Shown here piece by piece: positions 1 to 8,093 of a stretch of 64,000 nt of DNA. Position numbers and translations under genes: made by a program. Below the pieces are notes generated by a model. The model was not told where the DNA came from. It saw only the letters and a list, made by a program, of their open reading frames with translations, and searched no databases. The stretch is taken from assembly GCA_022792815.1 (NCBI GenBank), contig JAAWBS010000037.1, positions 50,127 through 114,126 of the forward strand, given 5' to 3'. How positions within the stretch are numbered: position 1 is the first letter of the stretch; each line of letters opens with the position of its first letter. The stretch comes from Hungatella sp. (lineage in GTDB: Bacteria; Bacillota; Clostridia; Lachnospirales; Lachnospiraceae).

Positions 1-609
1 ACGCTCTCTCCACTGGTCACTGCCGGTCCAGACCACTGCCCACCCGCTGCCGGCCCTGTGGACGATGGCCTTCTTTCTCCCCTCGTCATAGATAATCCAG
101 TTCTCCTCGGGAAGCCGGTCGGCGAAGTGGGGGGCCATCAGGAGAATCACATCATTCTTCGGGCCGACACTGCACACGAGGACTCCGTCTCCGGTCCTTG
201 AAAAACGGGCAAACTCGATGAGAAGATGGGCCTCATTGCCCACGTTCCGGTCCATGCGAAACACCTCATATACCGCCGGAATCTGCAGCATGGCCGTAAT
301 ATCCTGCTTTAAGTTGAGGGCATAGACAAGAAACCGGTAGATCCGATCCGCCTTCTCCTCTTCCCGGCTTAAGGAAGCCCGAAACACCATCTCGTAGGCC
401 GGCTCCCCTGCCGTCCGCCTGATGGACTCCGCCACCTTCTCCGTCTTCTCCGGCGTCTCCTCTGCCTCTCTGTAATCGCAGAACATCTTAAGGTTGCCCC
501 GGTTCTCCAGCTCCAGAGCCACATTGGCATGGCCCAGCCGGCTCATCCACGCATCGTAGACGCCGCAGAGAATCCCTTCAAAGCTGTCATGGCACACAAA
601 TACAGTCAT
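1..609 (-). CDS. DUF4130/TIGR03915-like DNA metabolism protein, partial
   Basis: Reading the minus strand from the ATG at 609 gives an open frame of 203 codons that leaves the window at base 1, so the C-terminus is missing. The protein begins MTVFVCHDSFEGILCGVYDA, typical of the DUF4130 family (TIGR03915, probable DNA metabolism protein), which is almost always encoded beside the radical SAM protein found here 65 bases upstream. A perfect AGGAGG (complement at 618-623) precedes the ATG by 8 bases. The family is thought to partner the radical SAM enzyme in DNA modification or repair, but its reaction is unknown. It is probably co-transcribed from the LexA-flanked promoter at about 2058-2086. 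Family assignment is confident, function is not. Confidence 0.85.
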   Translation of the reverse strand, partial: MTVFVCHDSFEGILCGVYDAWMSRLGHANVALELENRGNLKMFCDYREAEETPEKTEKVAESIRRTAGEPAYEMVFRASLSREEEKADRIYRFLVYALNLKQDITAMLQIPAVYEVFRMDRNVGNEAHLLIEFARFSRTGDGVLVCSVGPKNDVILLMAPHFADRLPEENWIIYDEGRKKAIVHRAGSGWAVVWTGSDQWRER

Positions 610-674
610 ATCATCATCCTCCTAAGAGCGTGTGTGAACACTGCTTTTGTCAGATGTGGGTCACCGTTTTGCTC

Positions 675-2021
675 CTACATCTGCCCCAGCACCGCTGTCT
701 CCACATCCTGAACAGTGGGGGGCGGCGACAGCCAGCCGTCATCAAACATAGACATCTGCCGATAGCTTCCCGATGTACCGATATCCCACACCTTCCGGCG
801 CTCCTCTCCCACCAACTGGCTGGTGATAAAGTCCTGATCCACCTTCACCGGGTACATCATCCGTCCTCTGCAGGTGATAAAGTACACTGCCCGCTTCAGC
901 GCGACCCCAAGCTTCTTTAGGTCGGGAAAATCCAGGGCTGCGGCTCTCCTGGCCGCCACGATCCTCTTCGCCGACTTGACACCGATCCCCGGCACTCTGA
1001 GGATGGTCTGATAGTCTGCCCGGTTGATCTCCACGGGAAAGAGCTCCAAGTGGCGCAGAGCCCAGTCACACTTAGGGTCTAAGAGCACATTGAAATGGGG
1101 CTGTCTCTCCGTCAGCAGCTCATCTGCCGCAAATCCGTAAAACCGTAACAGCCAGTCTGCCTGATACAGTCTGTGCTCCCGCAAAAGAGGCGGCCCTCCC
1201 GGCAGCACGGGAAGACGGCTGTCATCGTTGACACGGACAAAGGCGGAATAGAACACTCTCCTTAAGTCATAATTCCGATACAGGGCCTCTGCCACCTTGA
1301 TCATCTGATAATCGTTCTCCGGTGTGGCTCCCACGATCATCTGGGTGCTCTGGCCTGCCGGCACAAACCTCTGCCCTCTCTCATAGGGAATCATCTCCAG
1401 CTTTCTGGTCCGTATGCCGTTCTGAATCTGCCTCATAGGCCCCAGGATCCTGGTGCGTGACTTGGATGGGGCCAGGCTCTTTAGGCCCTCTGCCGTAGGA
1501 AGTTCCAGATTGACACTCATACGGTCCGCCAGGAACCCCACCTTCTCGATCAGCACCGGGTCCGCACCGGGGATGGCCTTCACATGGATGTACCCGTTAA
1601 ACCGGCACTCGCCTCGCAGCTTTCTCAAGGTCTGGTAGATCAGATCCATGGTATAGTCCGGGCTGTGCAGAATGCCGGAGCTCAAGAACAGCCCTTCAAT
1701 GTAGTTGCGCCGGTAGAACTCCATGGTCAGGGTGCAGACCTCGTCAGGAGTGAAGGCGGTGCGCACCACATCATTGGAACGCCGGTTGACACAGTATCGG
1801 CAGTCATAGATACACTGATTGGTAAACAATATTTTAAGAAGAGAAATACACCTTCCGTCCGCCGCAAAACTGTGACAGAGCCCGGCCGACACCGCATTCC
1901 CCAACATCCCTTTCTTTCCCTTTCGGTCCACACCGCTGGACGTGCAGGACACATCGTACTTGGCCGCATCCGACAGGATCGCCAGCTTTTCCTGTAAATC
2001 CATCTGTTCCTGAATCAACAT
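675..2021 (-). CDS. Putative DNA modification/repair radical SAM protein
   Basis: The 448-residue protein has the radical SAM cluster motif NQCIYDCRYC (CxxxCxxC, about residues 70-80), which binds the 4Fe-4S cluster and SAM. It also has a helix-hairpin-helix DNA-binding motif, VPGIGVKSAKRI, near residue 340. This layout is that of TIGR03916, distantly related to spore photoproduct lyase. The start at 2021 has a GGAGGA site 6 bases upstream. The partner DUF4130 gene lies 65 bases downstream. The promoter region holds two LexA-box-like sequences, so SOS induction is likely. The chemical substrate on DNA is not known for the family. Confidence 0.9.
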   Translation of the reverse strand: MLIQEQMDLQEKLAILSDAAKYDVSCTSSGVDRKGKKGMLGNAVSAGLCHSFAADGRCISLLKILFTNQCIYDCRYCVNRRSNDVVRTAFTPDEVCTLTMEFYRRNYIEGLFLSSGILHSPDYTMDLIYQTLRKLRGECRFNGYIHVKAIPGADPVLIEKVGFLADRMSVNLELPTAEGLKSLAPSKSRTRILGPMRQIQNGIRTRKLEMIPYERGQRFVPAGQSTQMIVGATPENDYQMIKVAEALYRNYDLRRVFYSAFVRVNDDSRLPVLPGGPPLLREHRLYQADWLLRFYGFAADELLTERQPHFNVLLDPKCDWALRHLELFPVEINRADYQTILRVPGIGVKSAKRIVAARRAAALDFPDLKKLGVALKRAVYFITCRGRMMYPVKVDQDFITSQLVGEERRKVWDIGTSGSYRQMSMFDDGWLSPPPTVQDVETAVLGQM

Positions 2022-2039
2022 CTCTCATCCTCCAAGTGC

Positions 2040-2051
2040 AAACATATGTTC
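2040..2051. promoter_or_regulatory. LexA box (downstream of -10)
   Basis: AAACATATGTTC differs by one base from the Gram-positive LexA consensus GAAC-N4-GTTC. It overlaps the expected +1 region of the promoter at 2058-2086, a position where LexA would block RNA polymerase. Confidence 0.65.
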
Positions 2052-2057
2052 TTTCCC

Positions 2058-2086
2058 ATTATACCATTTGCAACTGTAAAATGCAA
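2058..2086 (-). promoter_or_regulatory. Sigma-A promoter of the radical SAM operon
   Basis: On the minus strand TTGCAT (complement 2081-2086) is followed after exactly 17 bases by a perfect TATAAT (complement 2058-2063). The start codon lies 37 bases further on. The two LexA-like boxes sit just upstream of the -35 and at the expected transcription start. Confidence 0.75.
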
Positions 2087-2095
2087 CTGTTTTTA

Positions 2096-2107
2096 GAACA
2101 TTTGTTC
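2096..2107. promoter_or_regulatory. LexA box (upstream of -35)
   Basis: GAACATTTGTTC is a perfect GAAC-N4-GTTC palindrome, 9 bases upstream of the -35 element on the minus strand. With the box at 2040-2051 it brackets the promoter. Confidence 0.75.
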
Positions 2108-2149
2108 TTGATTTATTTCCGGCCAATGGATTTCTGCCCTCGCATCAAA

Positions 2150-2186
2150 ACAGAGGGCGGAGAAAGACTCCTCTCTCCGCCCCCTG
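2150..2186 (-). terminator. Terminator after galE
   Basis: A stem formed by 2152-2163 and 2174-2185 (GGGCGGAGA arms) begins about 30 bases past the galE stop. On the minus strand it ends in a short run, CTGTTTTG. It also separates galE from the convergently spaced LexA-controlled promoter region. Confidence 0.6.
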
Positions 2187-2214
2187 AGACTGCTTCTTTG
2201 CCGCTTTATTGAAT

Positions 2215-3234
2215 CTACTGCTCATACCCTTCCGGGTTATTCTTCTGCCATCTCCAGGAATCCTGGCACATCTCCTTGATCCCTCTCGCAGCCTTCCAGC
2301 CGAGCTCTGCCCCGGCCTTCGACGGATCCGCGTAGCAGGCAGGCACGTCTCCGGCCCGGCGGTCCTTGAAGACATAGTTGATCTTTAAGTCGTTGGCCTC
2401 CTCAAAGGCGTTGATCACGTCCAGAACGCTGTATCCGGTTCCCGTGCCCAGATTGTAGATCCACACGCCGCCCTCGCTCTTCTCCAGCTTCTGGAGAGCC
2501 TTCACATGGCCGTCCGCCAGGTCCACCACATGGATGTAGTCTCTGATACAGGTTCCGTCCGGTGTATCGTAGTCATTGCCGAACACGCCCAGGCACACCA
2601 GCTTGCCCACGGCCACCTGAGTGATGTAGGGAAGAAGGTTGTTGGGGATTCCCTTGGGATTCTCGCCGATCCTTCCGGACTCGTGAGCTCCGATGGGGTT
2701 GAAATACCGAAGGAGCATGATCTGCCACTCCGGATCCGCCGTGTGAAGATCGGTCAGAACCTGCTCCAGCATGCCCTTGGTGCGGCCGTAGGGATTGGTG
2801 ATCTCGCCCTTGGGGCACTCCTCCGTGATGGGCACGAAGGCGGGATTGCCGTACACCGTGGCGGAGGAACTGAACACGATGCTCTTCACCCCGTGCTTCC
2901 TCATCTCGTCACAGAGAATCAGGGTTCCCGTGATGTTGTTGTGGTAATACTCCAGAGGCTTAAACACAGACTCACCCACTGCCTTCAATCCGGCAAAATG
3001 GATGACGGAATCAATCTTTTCATTGTCAAACACCTTCTTGACCGCCGGCTGGTCCAGGAGATCCACTTTATAAAAGGTTACCTTTTTCCCGGTGATCTCC
3101 TCCACCCGGTTCAAGGATTCCTGACAGGAATTACAGAGGTTGTCCAGTACCACCACATCGTACCCTGCGTTCAGCAGTTCCACGCAGGTATGGCTGCCGA
3201 TATATCCGGCGCCGCCAGTTACCAAGATTGCCAT
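2215..3234 (-). CDS. galE: UDP-glucose 4-epimerase
   Basis: The 339-residue protein interconverts UDP-glucose and UDP-galactose (or the GlcNAc/GalNAc forms) in the cytosol. It starts [17 protein letters not shown], which carries the Rossmann GxxGxxG NAD motif. The SDR catalytic Ser-Ser-Ala ([10 protein letters not shown]) and YxxxK (YGRTK) follow at about 125-155. Length fits GalE (about 338). The open frame extends upstream to 3282, but the start at 3234 has a GAGGAAAACG ribosome site and matches the family N-terminus. It lies downstream of a GlcNAc-type PTS operon and has its own likely promoter within the hairpin region 3283-3323. Confidence 0.95.
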   Translation of the reverse strand: MAILVTGGAGYIGSHTCVELLNAGYDVVVLDNLCNSCQESLNRVEEITGKKVTFYKVDLLDQPAVKKVFDNEKIDSVIHFAGLKAVGESVFKPLEYYHNNITGTLILCDEMRKHGVKSIVFSSSATVYGNPAFVPITEECPKGEITNPYGRTKGMLEQVLTDLHTADPEWQIMLLRYFNPIGAHESGRIGENPKGIPNNLLPYITQVAVGKLVCLGVFGNDYDTPDGTCIRDYIHVVDLADGHVKALQKLEKSEGGVWIYNLGTGTGYSVLDVINAFEEANDLKINYVFKDRRAGDVPACYADPSKAGAELGWKAARGIKEMCQDSWRWQKNNPEGYEQ

Positions 3235-3282
3235 ATCGTTTTCCTCCATTTCTGATGGCTCTCTATAAAGAATATGAAGCAA

Positions 3283-3323
3283 GCCTTCCCCTCTATTATA
3301 AAGGGGAAGGCCCGGAAAGACAA
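3283..3323 (-). promoter_or_regulatory. Promoter embedded in an inverted repeat upstream of galE
   Basis: A 10-base inverted repeat (GCCTTCCCCT at 3283-3292, AGGGGAAGGC at 3302-3311) could fold in RNA from the PTS operon. In its loop the minus strand reads TATAAT (complement 3295-3300), preceded at 17 bases by TTGTCT (complement 3318-3323). The site may serve both as end signal for the PTS operon and as promoter for galE; it lacks a good U run. Confidence 0.5.
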
Positions 3324-3360
3324 TGCTATTTTGTATCCTTTATTTATAAAATTATCTTGT

Positions 3361-4815
3361 TTATTTGCACAATTTCTTAAACTCGTCAGCCACAAACTGC
3401 ACCTGAGTTCCCACGATAACCTGCACGGAATTCTTGCCTGGACGGATGACGCCGGCCACGCCTGCGGACTTGATCTTCTTCTCGTCCACGCCCGTGTAAT
3501 CCTTGATCTCCAGACGGAGTCTGGTGATACAGTTGTCGATGGAGGTGACGTTGGCAGCTCCGCCTACGCCTTCCAGGATGATCCTGGCAACCTCGGTAAA
3601 GTCGTTGTTGGCCAGAACAACCTGAGTCTCGTCGTCGTCGTCCTCACGGCCGGGAGTCTTTAAGTTGAACTTGGTGATCACAATCCGGAACACCAGATAA
3701 TAGACAACGCCTACCACCACGCCGATGGGGATCAGGAACCAGGGGTTCTGAGCCAGCGGAGTGAAGGAGCTGAGCACCATATCCACGGCGCCGCCGGAGA
3801 AGGAGAAGCCTGCACGGATGGGAAGAGCCACGGTGATGCCTGCGGTAATACCGGCCAGCAGAGCGTGTACCACGTACAGTCCGGGAGCCAGGAACATAAA
3901 TGCGAACTCAATGGGCTCTGTAACGCCTGTGAAGAAGGAACAGAAGGCTGCGGAAAACAGAAGGCCGTAAGCCATTTTCTTCTTCTCGGGTTTTGCGGTC
4001 TGATACATAGCCAGACACGCCGCCGGGAGACCGAACATCATGAACGGGAAGAAGCCCGTCATGTACATACCGGTCTGACCGAAGACGCCGGTGTTGCCCC
4101 AGAAGTTGCCCAGGTCATTGATGCCCGCCACGTCAAACCAGAATACGGAGTTCAGTGCGTGGTGCAGTCCGAAAGGAATCAGCAGACGGTTAAAGAACGC
4201 GTAGATTCCTGCGCCCAGAGCGCCCATGCCGATAAACGCCTTGCCCATGGCCACCAGTGCACCGTACACGATGGGCCATACGATAAACAGAACCAGGGAA
4301 GCCACGATGGAATACAGGGCCGTAAAGATGGCCACCGCTCTCTTGCCGCTGAAAAACGCCAGGGCGTCCGGAAGCCTTACGCCTTTGTACTTGTTATAGC
4401 AGGTAGCGCCGATGAGACCGGAGATGATACCCACAAACTGGTTCACGATCTTGCCGAAAGCCGGGTCTGCCTCTTTGCCTGTGATACCTGCAACCGTGCC
4501 GCTGCTGAGAAGGGTGGTGATCATGTACATGGACACCAGACCGGCCAGTGCAGCCGCGCCGTCGTTGTCATCTGCCATGCCCACGGCCACTCCGATGGCA
4601 AACAGCCATGACATATTGTCAATCAGCGCTCCGCCTGCCTTGATGAGGAACAGACCTGCAGAATACAAAAATCCTCCTGCCGTAAAGCCCTGAACCTCGC
4701 CTGCCATGGCAGCCGGCGCCAGTATGTATCCGATACCCATGAGAATACCGCAAATGGGCAGACACGCTACGGGAAGCATCAACGACTTACCAAGTTTCTG
4801 AAAATACTTCATCAT
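3361..4815 (-). CDS. nagE: PTS EIICB, N-acetylglucosamine/glucose type
   Basis: This 484-residue membrane permease imports and phosphorylates an amino sugar or glucose. Residues 1-370 form the multi-span EIIC domain, with the NagE-like stretch LLIPFGLHHALNSVFWFDV. After an acidic linker the EIIB domain follows, with the phosphorylated cysteine in IDNCITRLRL. No EIIA is fused; that domain is encoded separately at 5151-5666. The start at 4815 has AAAGGAG upstream; a second ATG follows at once. It is last of the antiterminator-EIIA-HPr-EIICB operon. GlcNAc is my preferred substrate because of the EIIC sequence and the glycosaminoglycan locus elsewhere in the window. Confidence 0.88.
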   Translation of the reverse strand: MMKYFQKLGKSLMLPVACLPICGILMGIGYILAPAAMAGEVQGFTAGGFLYSAGLFLIKAGGALIDNMSWLFAIGVAVGMADDNDGAAALAGLVSMYMITTLLSSGTVAGITGKEADPAFGKIVNQFVGIISGLIGATCYNKYKGVRLPDALAFFSGKRAVAIFTALYSIVASLVLFIVWPIVYGALVAMGKAFIGMGALGAGIYAFFNRLLIPFGLHHALNSVFWFDVAGINDLGNFWGNTGVFGQTGMYMTGFFPFMMFGLPAACLAMYQTAKPEKKKMAYGLLFSAAFCSFFTGVTEPIEFAFMFLAPGLYVVHALLAGITAGITVALPIRAGFSFSGGAVDMVLSSFTPLAQNPWFLIPIGVVVGVVYYLVFRIVITKFNLKTPGREDDDDETQVVLANNDFTEVARIILEGVGGAANVTSIDNCITRLRLEIKDYTGVDEKKIKSAGVAGVIRPGKNSVQVIVGTQVQFVADEFKKLCK

Positions 4816-4880
4816 AATAAAAACTCCTTTCCTGCGGCCATAGGACCGCCTGCTTGGTTTATTTAAATCCCGGTCGGGAT

Positions 4881-5141
4881 CTAAATCATAGTGCCGTTCA
4901 AAGCTTTTTCAATCTCCTCCGAAATCTCCTGCTCCCGCGCTCCCTCTGCTGTTATGATAATCTCGTCGCCATATCGGGCTCCGAGAGACATGATTTCCAG
5001 AATGTTTCCCCCATCTGCAGTCTCTCCCCGATATTCCAGCGTCACTGAAGTCTCACTGTCTCTGCATGCCATGACTACCTTTGCGGAATTCCTGGCATGA
5101 ATTCCCTCCAAATCCTTTAGTACAAAGATCCTCCTGACCAT
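4881..5141 (-). CDS. HPr-family phosphocarrier lacking Ser46
   Basis: The 86-residue protein aligns along its whole length with HPr. It keeps the phosphorylatable histidine and arginine (GIHAR, about residues 13-17), but the usual following proline is Asn. At the regulatory Ser46 position the usual KSIMGVMSLG reads GNILEIMSLG, so serine is replaced by Asn. HPr passes phosphate from EI to EIIA. Without Ser46 it should not be a target of HPr kinase or a CcpA co-repressor. It lies 9 bases after the EIIA stop and 65 bases before EIICB, so it may be dedicated to this PTS. Confidence 0.85.
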   Translation of the reverse strand: MVRRIFVLKDLEGIHARNSAKVVMACRDSETSVTLEYRGETADGGNILEIMSLGARYGDEIIITAEGAREQEISEEIEKALNGTMI

Positions 5142-5150
5142 AAAACCTGC

Positions 5151-5666
5151 CTATAACTCAATGATCGGATCCAACGCCTTCACTTCCATGCCGCTGTGGC
5201 ACACCATATTGGGGAAGGAAGGAGTATTGCAGATGATCACCGGGGTGGTCACATCGTACCCCGCCGCCTTCACCTGCTCCAAATCCACTTCCACCAGCGT
5301 ATCTCCCGCCTTCACCGCGTCCCCCTGGGCCACACAGGCCCGGAAGTACCGGCCTTTTAGATTTACCGTGTCCAGCCCGATGTGGACGATCAGCTCCGCA
5401 CCGGAGTCCGTCTTTAAACTGACTGCGTGGCCGGTCTCAAACATGACCGCCACCGTACCTGCCGCCGGAGCCACGATGGTCCCGGACGTGGGGACGATGG
5501 CCACCCCTTTGCCCAGAATCTCCTGGCTGAAGGTAGGGTCCGCCACCTCGCTCATGGGGATGGCCTTTCCCGACACAGGCGCCAGAATCACCTTCTTCTC
5601 CTCCTGCCCGCCAAACAGCTTCTTCAGTGAACCAAACAAGTAAACCGCCTCTCTTTCTCTACACAT
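5151..5666 (-). CDS. PTS EIIA, glucose (Crr) family
   Basis: This cytosolic phosphocarrier passes phosphate from HPr to EIIB. The single domain carries the active histidine in LIVHIGLDTV and the Crr-type start VSGKAIPMSEVADPTFS. The ATG at 5666 overlaps the upstream stop by 8 bases but has poor spacing to its ribosome site. A TTG at 5639, just before FGSLKKLFGG and preceded by GAGAGGCGG, is an equally likely start, giving 162 residues. It sits between the antiterminator and HPr genes and probably serves the EIICB at 3361-4815. Confidence 0.9.
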   Translation of the reverse strand: MCREREAVYLFGSLKKLFGGQEEKKVILAPVSGKAIPMSEVADPTFSQEILGKGVAIVPTSGTIVAPAAGTVAVMFETGHAVSLKTDSGAELIVHIGLDTVNLKGRYFRACVAQGDAVKAGDTLVEVDLEQVKAAGYDVTTPVIICNTPSFPNMVCHSGMEVKALDPIIEL

Positions 5667-6486
5667 GCACCCTCTTGATGTGCACGGCTAAATATGACAC
5701 TTCCTCATCAGTTACATAATGCTCATACTTCTCCCGGATATAATCCCGGATCTTTAAACTGCACTTATATTCCTCCGGGTACATCCCGGCGATCATGCGG
5801 GAGAACTCCAGGTTCTCTCCGTTAAGCAGCTCCCTGCAGTAGATCCGCTCTGCCAGAAATCTCAGATGGGTGATCAGCCGCTCATAGCTCAGAGAAGTCT
5901 CATCCAATTCGATCTGAAAATACTCTCTGATGATCCCCATGACCTCCTGAATCAGGTTGGTAATGTCTATGGTGTCCCTCATCTTGATATTATATTCCGC
6001 ATTGACGATGTGAAGGGCTATGGAAGCCGCCTCATCCGCCGGAAAATGAATCCCAAGCTTTCTCTCGATCAGGGCTATGGCGTATTCGCCCACCAGGTAT
6101 TCCTCTTTGTAAAAATTCTTCACTTCCCGAATCAGCGGGTTGGTAAACATCATATTGTTCTGATACCGCTCGATGGAGAAATTAATGTGGTCCGTCAGGG
6201 TCAGATAGATGCTGTGGTTCAGCTTTCGGTTGAGCACATTCTTCGCATAGTCAATGATCTCCGCGGAGATCTGCAGGTGCTCCAGCGGCATCTGAGCCAG
6301 AAGGTTCCGGAACTTGGTGACGGTTCCCGGGTTGTCCAGGCGGAAGATCTTCTCCACCTTCTCCTCCGGGATCTCCATCCCCTTTTTCATGTGGTAACCG
6401 ACCCCTCTTCCCATGATCACCACCTCGGCTCCCTCCGGATCCATGGCGCTCACCACATTGTTGTTGATGACCTTATCGACTTTCAT
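5659..6486 (-). CDS. BglG/LicT-family transcriptional antiterminator
   Basis: The 275-residue protein has an N-terminal RNA-binding (CAT) domain (about 1-55, KVINNNVVSAMDPEGAEVVI). Two PTS regulation domains follow, with histidines in EHLQIS/LNHSIYLTLTDH (PRD1) and ITHLRFLAERI/HIKRVHV (PRD2). The family binds a ribonucleic antiterminator hairpin and prevents termination when sugar flux dephosphorylates it. Such a target and an overlapping terminator lie directly upstream (6508-6585), so the gene controls itself and the PTS genes after it. It is the first gene of the operon. Confidence 0.93.
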   Translation of the reverse strand: MKVDKVINNNVVSAMDPEGAEVVIMGRGVGYHMKKGMEIPEEKVEKIFRLDNPGTVTKFRNLLAQMPLEHLQISAEIIDYAKNVLNRKLNHSIYLTLTDHINFSIERYQNNMMFTNPLIREVKNFYKEEYLVGEYAIALIERKLGIHFPADEAASIALHIVNAEYNIKMRDTIDITNLIQEVMGIIREYFQIELDETSLSYERLITHLRFLAERIYCRELLNGENLEFSRMIAGMYPEEYKCSLKIRDYIREKYEHYVTDEEVSYLAVHIKRVHV

Positions 6487-6507
6487 ATTCCCAATTATCC
6501 TTTAAAG

Positions 6508-6564
6508 AAAAAAACCAATTTTGAACCATGGCTCTCTAAGAAGTCATATTCAAAACTGGTTTTG
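6508..6564 (-). terminator. Leader terminator controlled by the antiterminator
   Basis: On the minus strand AACCAGTTTTGAA pairs with TTCAAAATTGGTT, followed by a run of seven T (complement 6508-6514). Its 5' arm overlaps the end of the ribonucleic antiterminator at 6558-6585, the classic mutually exclusive arrangement of the BglG/SacY class. Confidence 0.8.
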
Positions 6565-6585
6565 CCTGCTTATCAGTTACAATCC
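6558..6585 (-). promoter_or_regulatory. Ribonucleic antiterminator (RAT) site
   Basis: The minus strand here begins GGATTGTAACTG and ends AGCAGGCAAAACC, very close to the LicT/BglG RAT (GGATTGTTACTG, GCAGGCAAAACC). It overlaps the first arm of the leader terminator, so binding of the antiterminator should favour read-through. Confidence 0.8.
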
Positions 6586-6608
6586 AATCGATATGTTGTT
6601 ATAGGTAT

Positions 6609-6637
6609 AATTTAGCAGATTTTTACAGGATTGTCAA
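6609..6637 (-). promoter_or_regulatory. Promoter of the PTS operon
   Basis: On the minus strand a perfect TTGACA (complement 6632-6637) and TAAATT (complement 6609-6614) are 17 bases apart, immediately upstream of the RAT site. The remaining bases up to about 6756 are A/T-rich with no gene seen. Confidence 0.6.
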
Positions 6638-6756
6638 TTGTTTTTTATTTTTTGTTTAGATTTTCTTAATAAGTTTTCCATTGAGAGAAAATTTCTTCCG
6701 TTTTCTTCTCTTTAGAAACAGTTTCCTGATCCCACGGCAACTTATACCGCCTCTAA

Positions 6757-6785
6757 GAAAAAAGCCATAGATTTTACTCTATGAC
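6757..6785 (-). terminator. Terminator of the DUF4038-isomerase operon
   Basis: The minus strand reads GTCATAGA, a short loop, TCTATGGC and then TTTTTTC, about 12 bases past the stop of the DUF4038 gene. It is a standard rho-independent terminator that ends the operon running from 14100. Confidence 0.8.
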
Positions 6786-6796
6786 TTTCTCCCCAT

Positions 6797-8071
6797 CTAC
6801 ACCCTTTTCCCTATGATCAGCACGTCCTCCTCCAGATTGTGCATCTTGACAAAGCTTTTCCCATCATGAAAGTCCACATCCGGGTAGAGAACCTTTCTCT
6901 CCGCCAGATCGATCACGATAAACCGGTACCCGCTGTAATCTCCCCGAAGCCTTACAGTGGTGTTGGAAGGCACATAGATGAGCACAAAGGAATCATCCTC
7001 CGACCTGGCCACCCGGATTTCCTCGGTCCCGTTTTCACAGACATCGATAATGGGAATCAGATGATCCCACTGATAAGTCTCAAACAGGTATTTCAGATAT
7101 CCGTAATCCCAAGCTCCCGGAAACTTTACCGCATCCTCCCAAGGCATAGGCGCATCAAACCCCTCTCCCAGAAGACTTCCAAAAGCCTTTCCTGCCTTGT
7201 GCCAACTCCACACCCCGTGAGCCCCATAGGTGATGCCTGCACAGGCTCCGGACAGGATACTGAGCCAAGCCGCACGCCGGATATCTCTCCTCGAGAACCG
7301 TCCGTACATCCGGCGGCTGAATCCCATCTGTTCATAACAAGGTTCACTGTTGATCACAGGCTTTTTTGGATATTCATCATAATACCTCCGAGCCAGAAGA
7401 TAGGGCATAGCCGGATTTTGGGCATTGTGTCCCGACTGATACATGTAAAAGTCCATCTGATCCAGGAACACCTCCGGGATTTCCTCCAATCGTCCCTTGA
7501 TGTGAAGAGTCTTTAGGGTATCCGGACTAAGCTGACAGATCCTGTCCATCACCTTCTTGTAGTAGGCGATGCTTCGGTCCGTATCAAAATCCGTATCCCC
7601 GCTGATGATATAGACGGGCTTAAACTCGTCAAACGTCTCGTACTGCTTATCCACCAGCTCCTCGAGGAAATCGTACTCCATCACATTGCAGTCCTTCAGC
7701 CTGCTGGCCCAGGTGTCCGGCACATAGTTGCTCCACAAAAGCACTAAGGCCAGCTCAAATCCTTTCTCCGCCGCCATGCGGCACATCACCTTTGCCCGGT
7801 CAAAATACTCCTGATTCCAGGTGCTGAACCGAAACACCTGATTGTCCTCGGTAGGAAACGGATACAGATTCAGATCCGACCCGGACCTGTCCCACTGAGG
7901 CAGAGTATTGATCTGAAGCACGTTGAATCCCTGGTACTTCCTCTGAGTCAGATAATACTCCCACTCCTCCAAGGACACATTGGTAAAGGCACTCCAGACG
8001 GTATCTGCCAGATAAAAAAACGGTTTTTTATCCCTCTCAAAGCTTCTTTTGTTTTTGCTGACCGTAATCAT
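6797..8071 (-). CDS. DUF4038 apiosidase-like glycoside hydrolase, cytoplasmic
   Basis: The 424-residue protein belongs to the DUF4038 group (GH140 apiosidase-like TIM barrel). It begins with FFYLADTVWSAFTNVSLEEW, the usual N-terminal barrel signature. Candidate catalytic acids are the Asp in ISGDTDFD (about 150) and the Glu in INSEPCYEQM (about 246), with the typical HGVWSWH further on. There is no signal peptide, so it should act inside the cell, and the C-terminal part is a small beta domain. It is the last gene of a sugar operon with an isomerase, kinase, split transketolase and PTS EIIC. Release of a branched pentose such as apiose is an inference from the family and context. Confidence 0.8.
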   Translation of the reverse strand: MITVSKNKRSFERDKKPFFYLADTVWSAFTNVSLEEWEYYLTQRKYQGFNVLQINTLPQWDRSGSDLNLYPFPTEDNQVFRFSTWNQEYFDRAKVMCRMAAEKGFELALVLLWSNYVPDTWASRLKDCNVMEYDFLEELVDKQYETFDEFKPVYIISGDTDFDTDRSIAYYKKVMDRICQLSPDTLKTLHIKGRLEEIPEVFLDQMDFYMYQSGHNAQNPAMPYLLARRYYDEYPKKPVINSEPCYEQMGFSRRMYGRFSRRDIRRAAWLSILSGACAGITYGAHGVWSWHKAGKAFGSLLGEGFDAPMPWEDAVKFPGAWDYGYLKYLFETYQWDHLIPIIDVCENGTEEIRVARSEDDSFVLIYVPSNTTVRLRGDYSGYRFIVIDLAERKVLYPDVDFHDGKSFVKMHNLEEDVLIIGKRV

Positions 8072-8093
8072 AAGAAACTCCTCTCCTCAAAAC

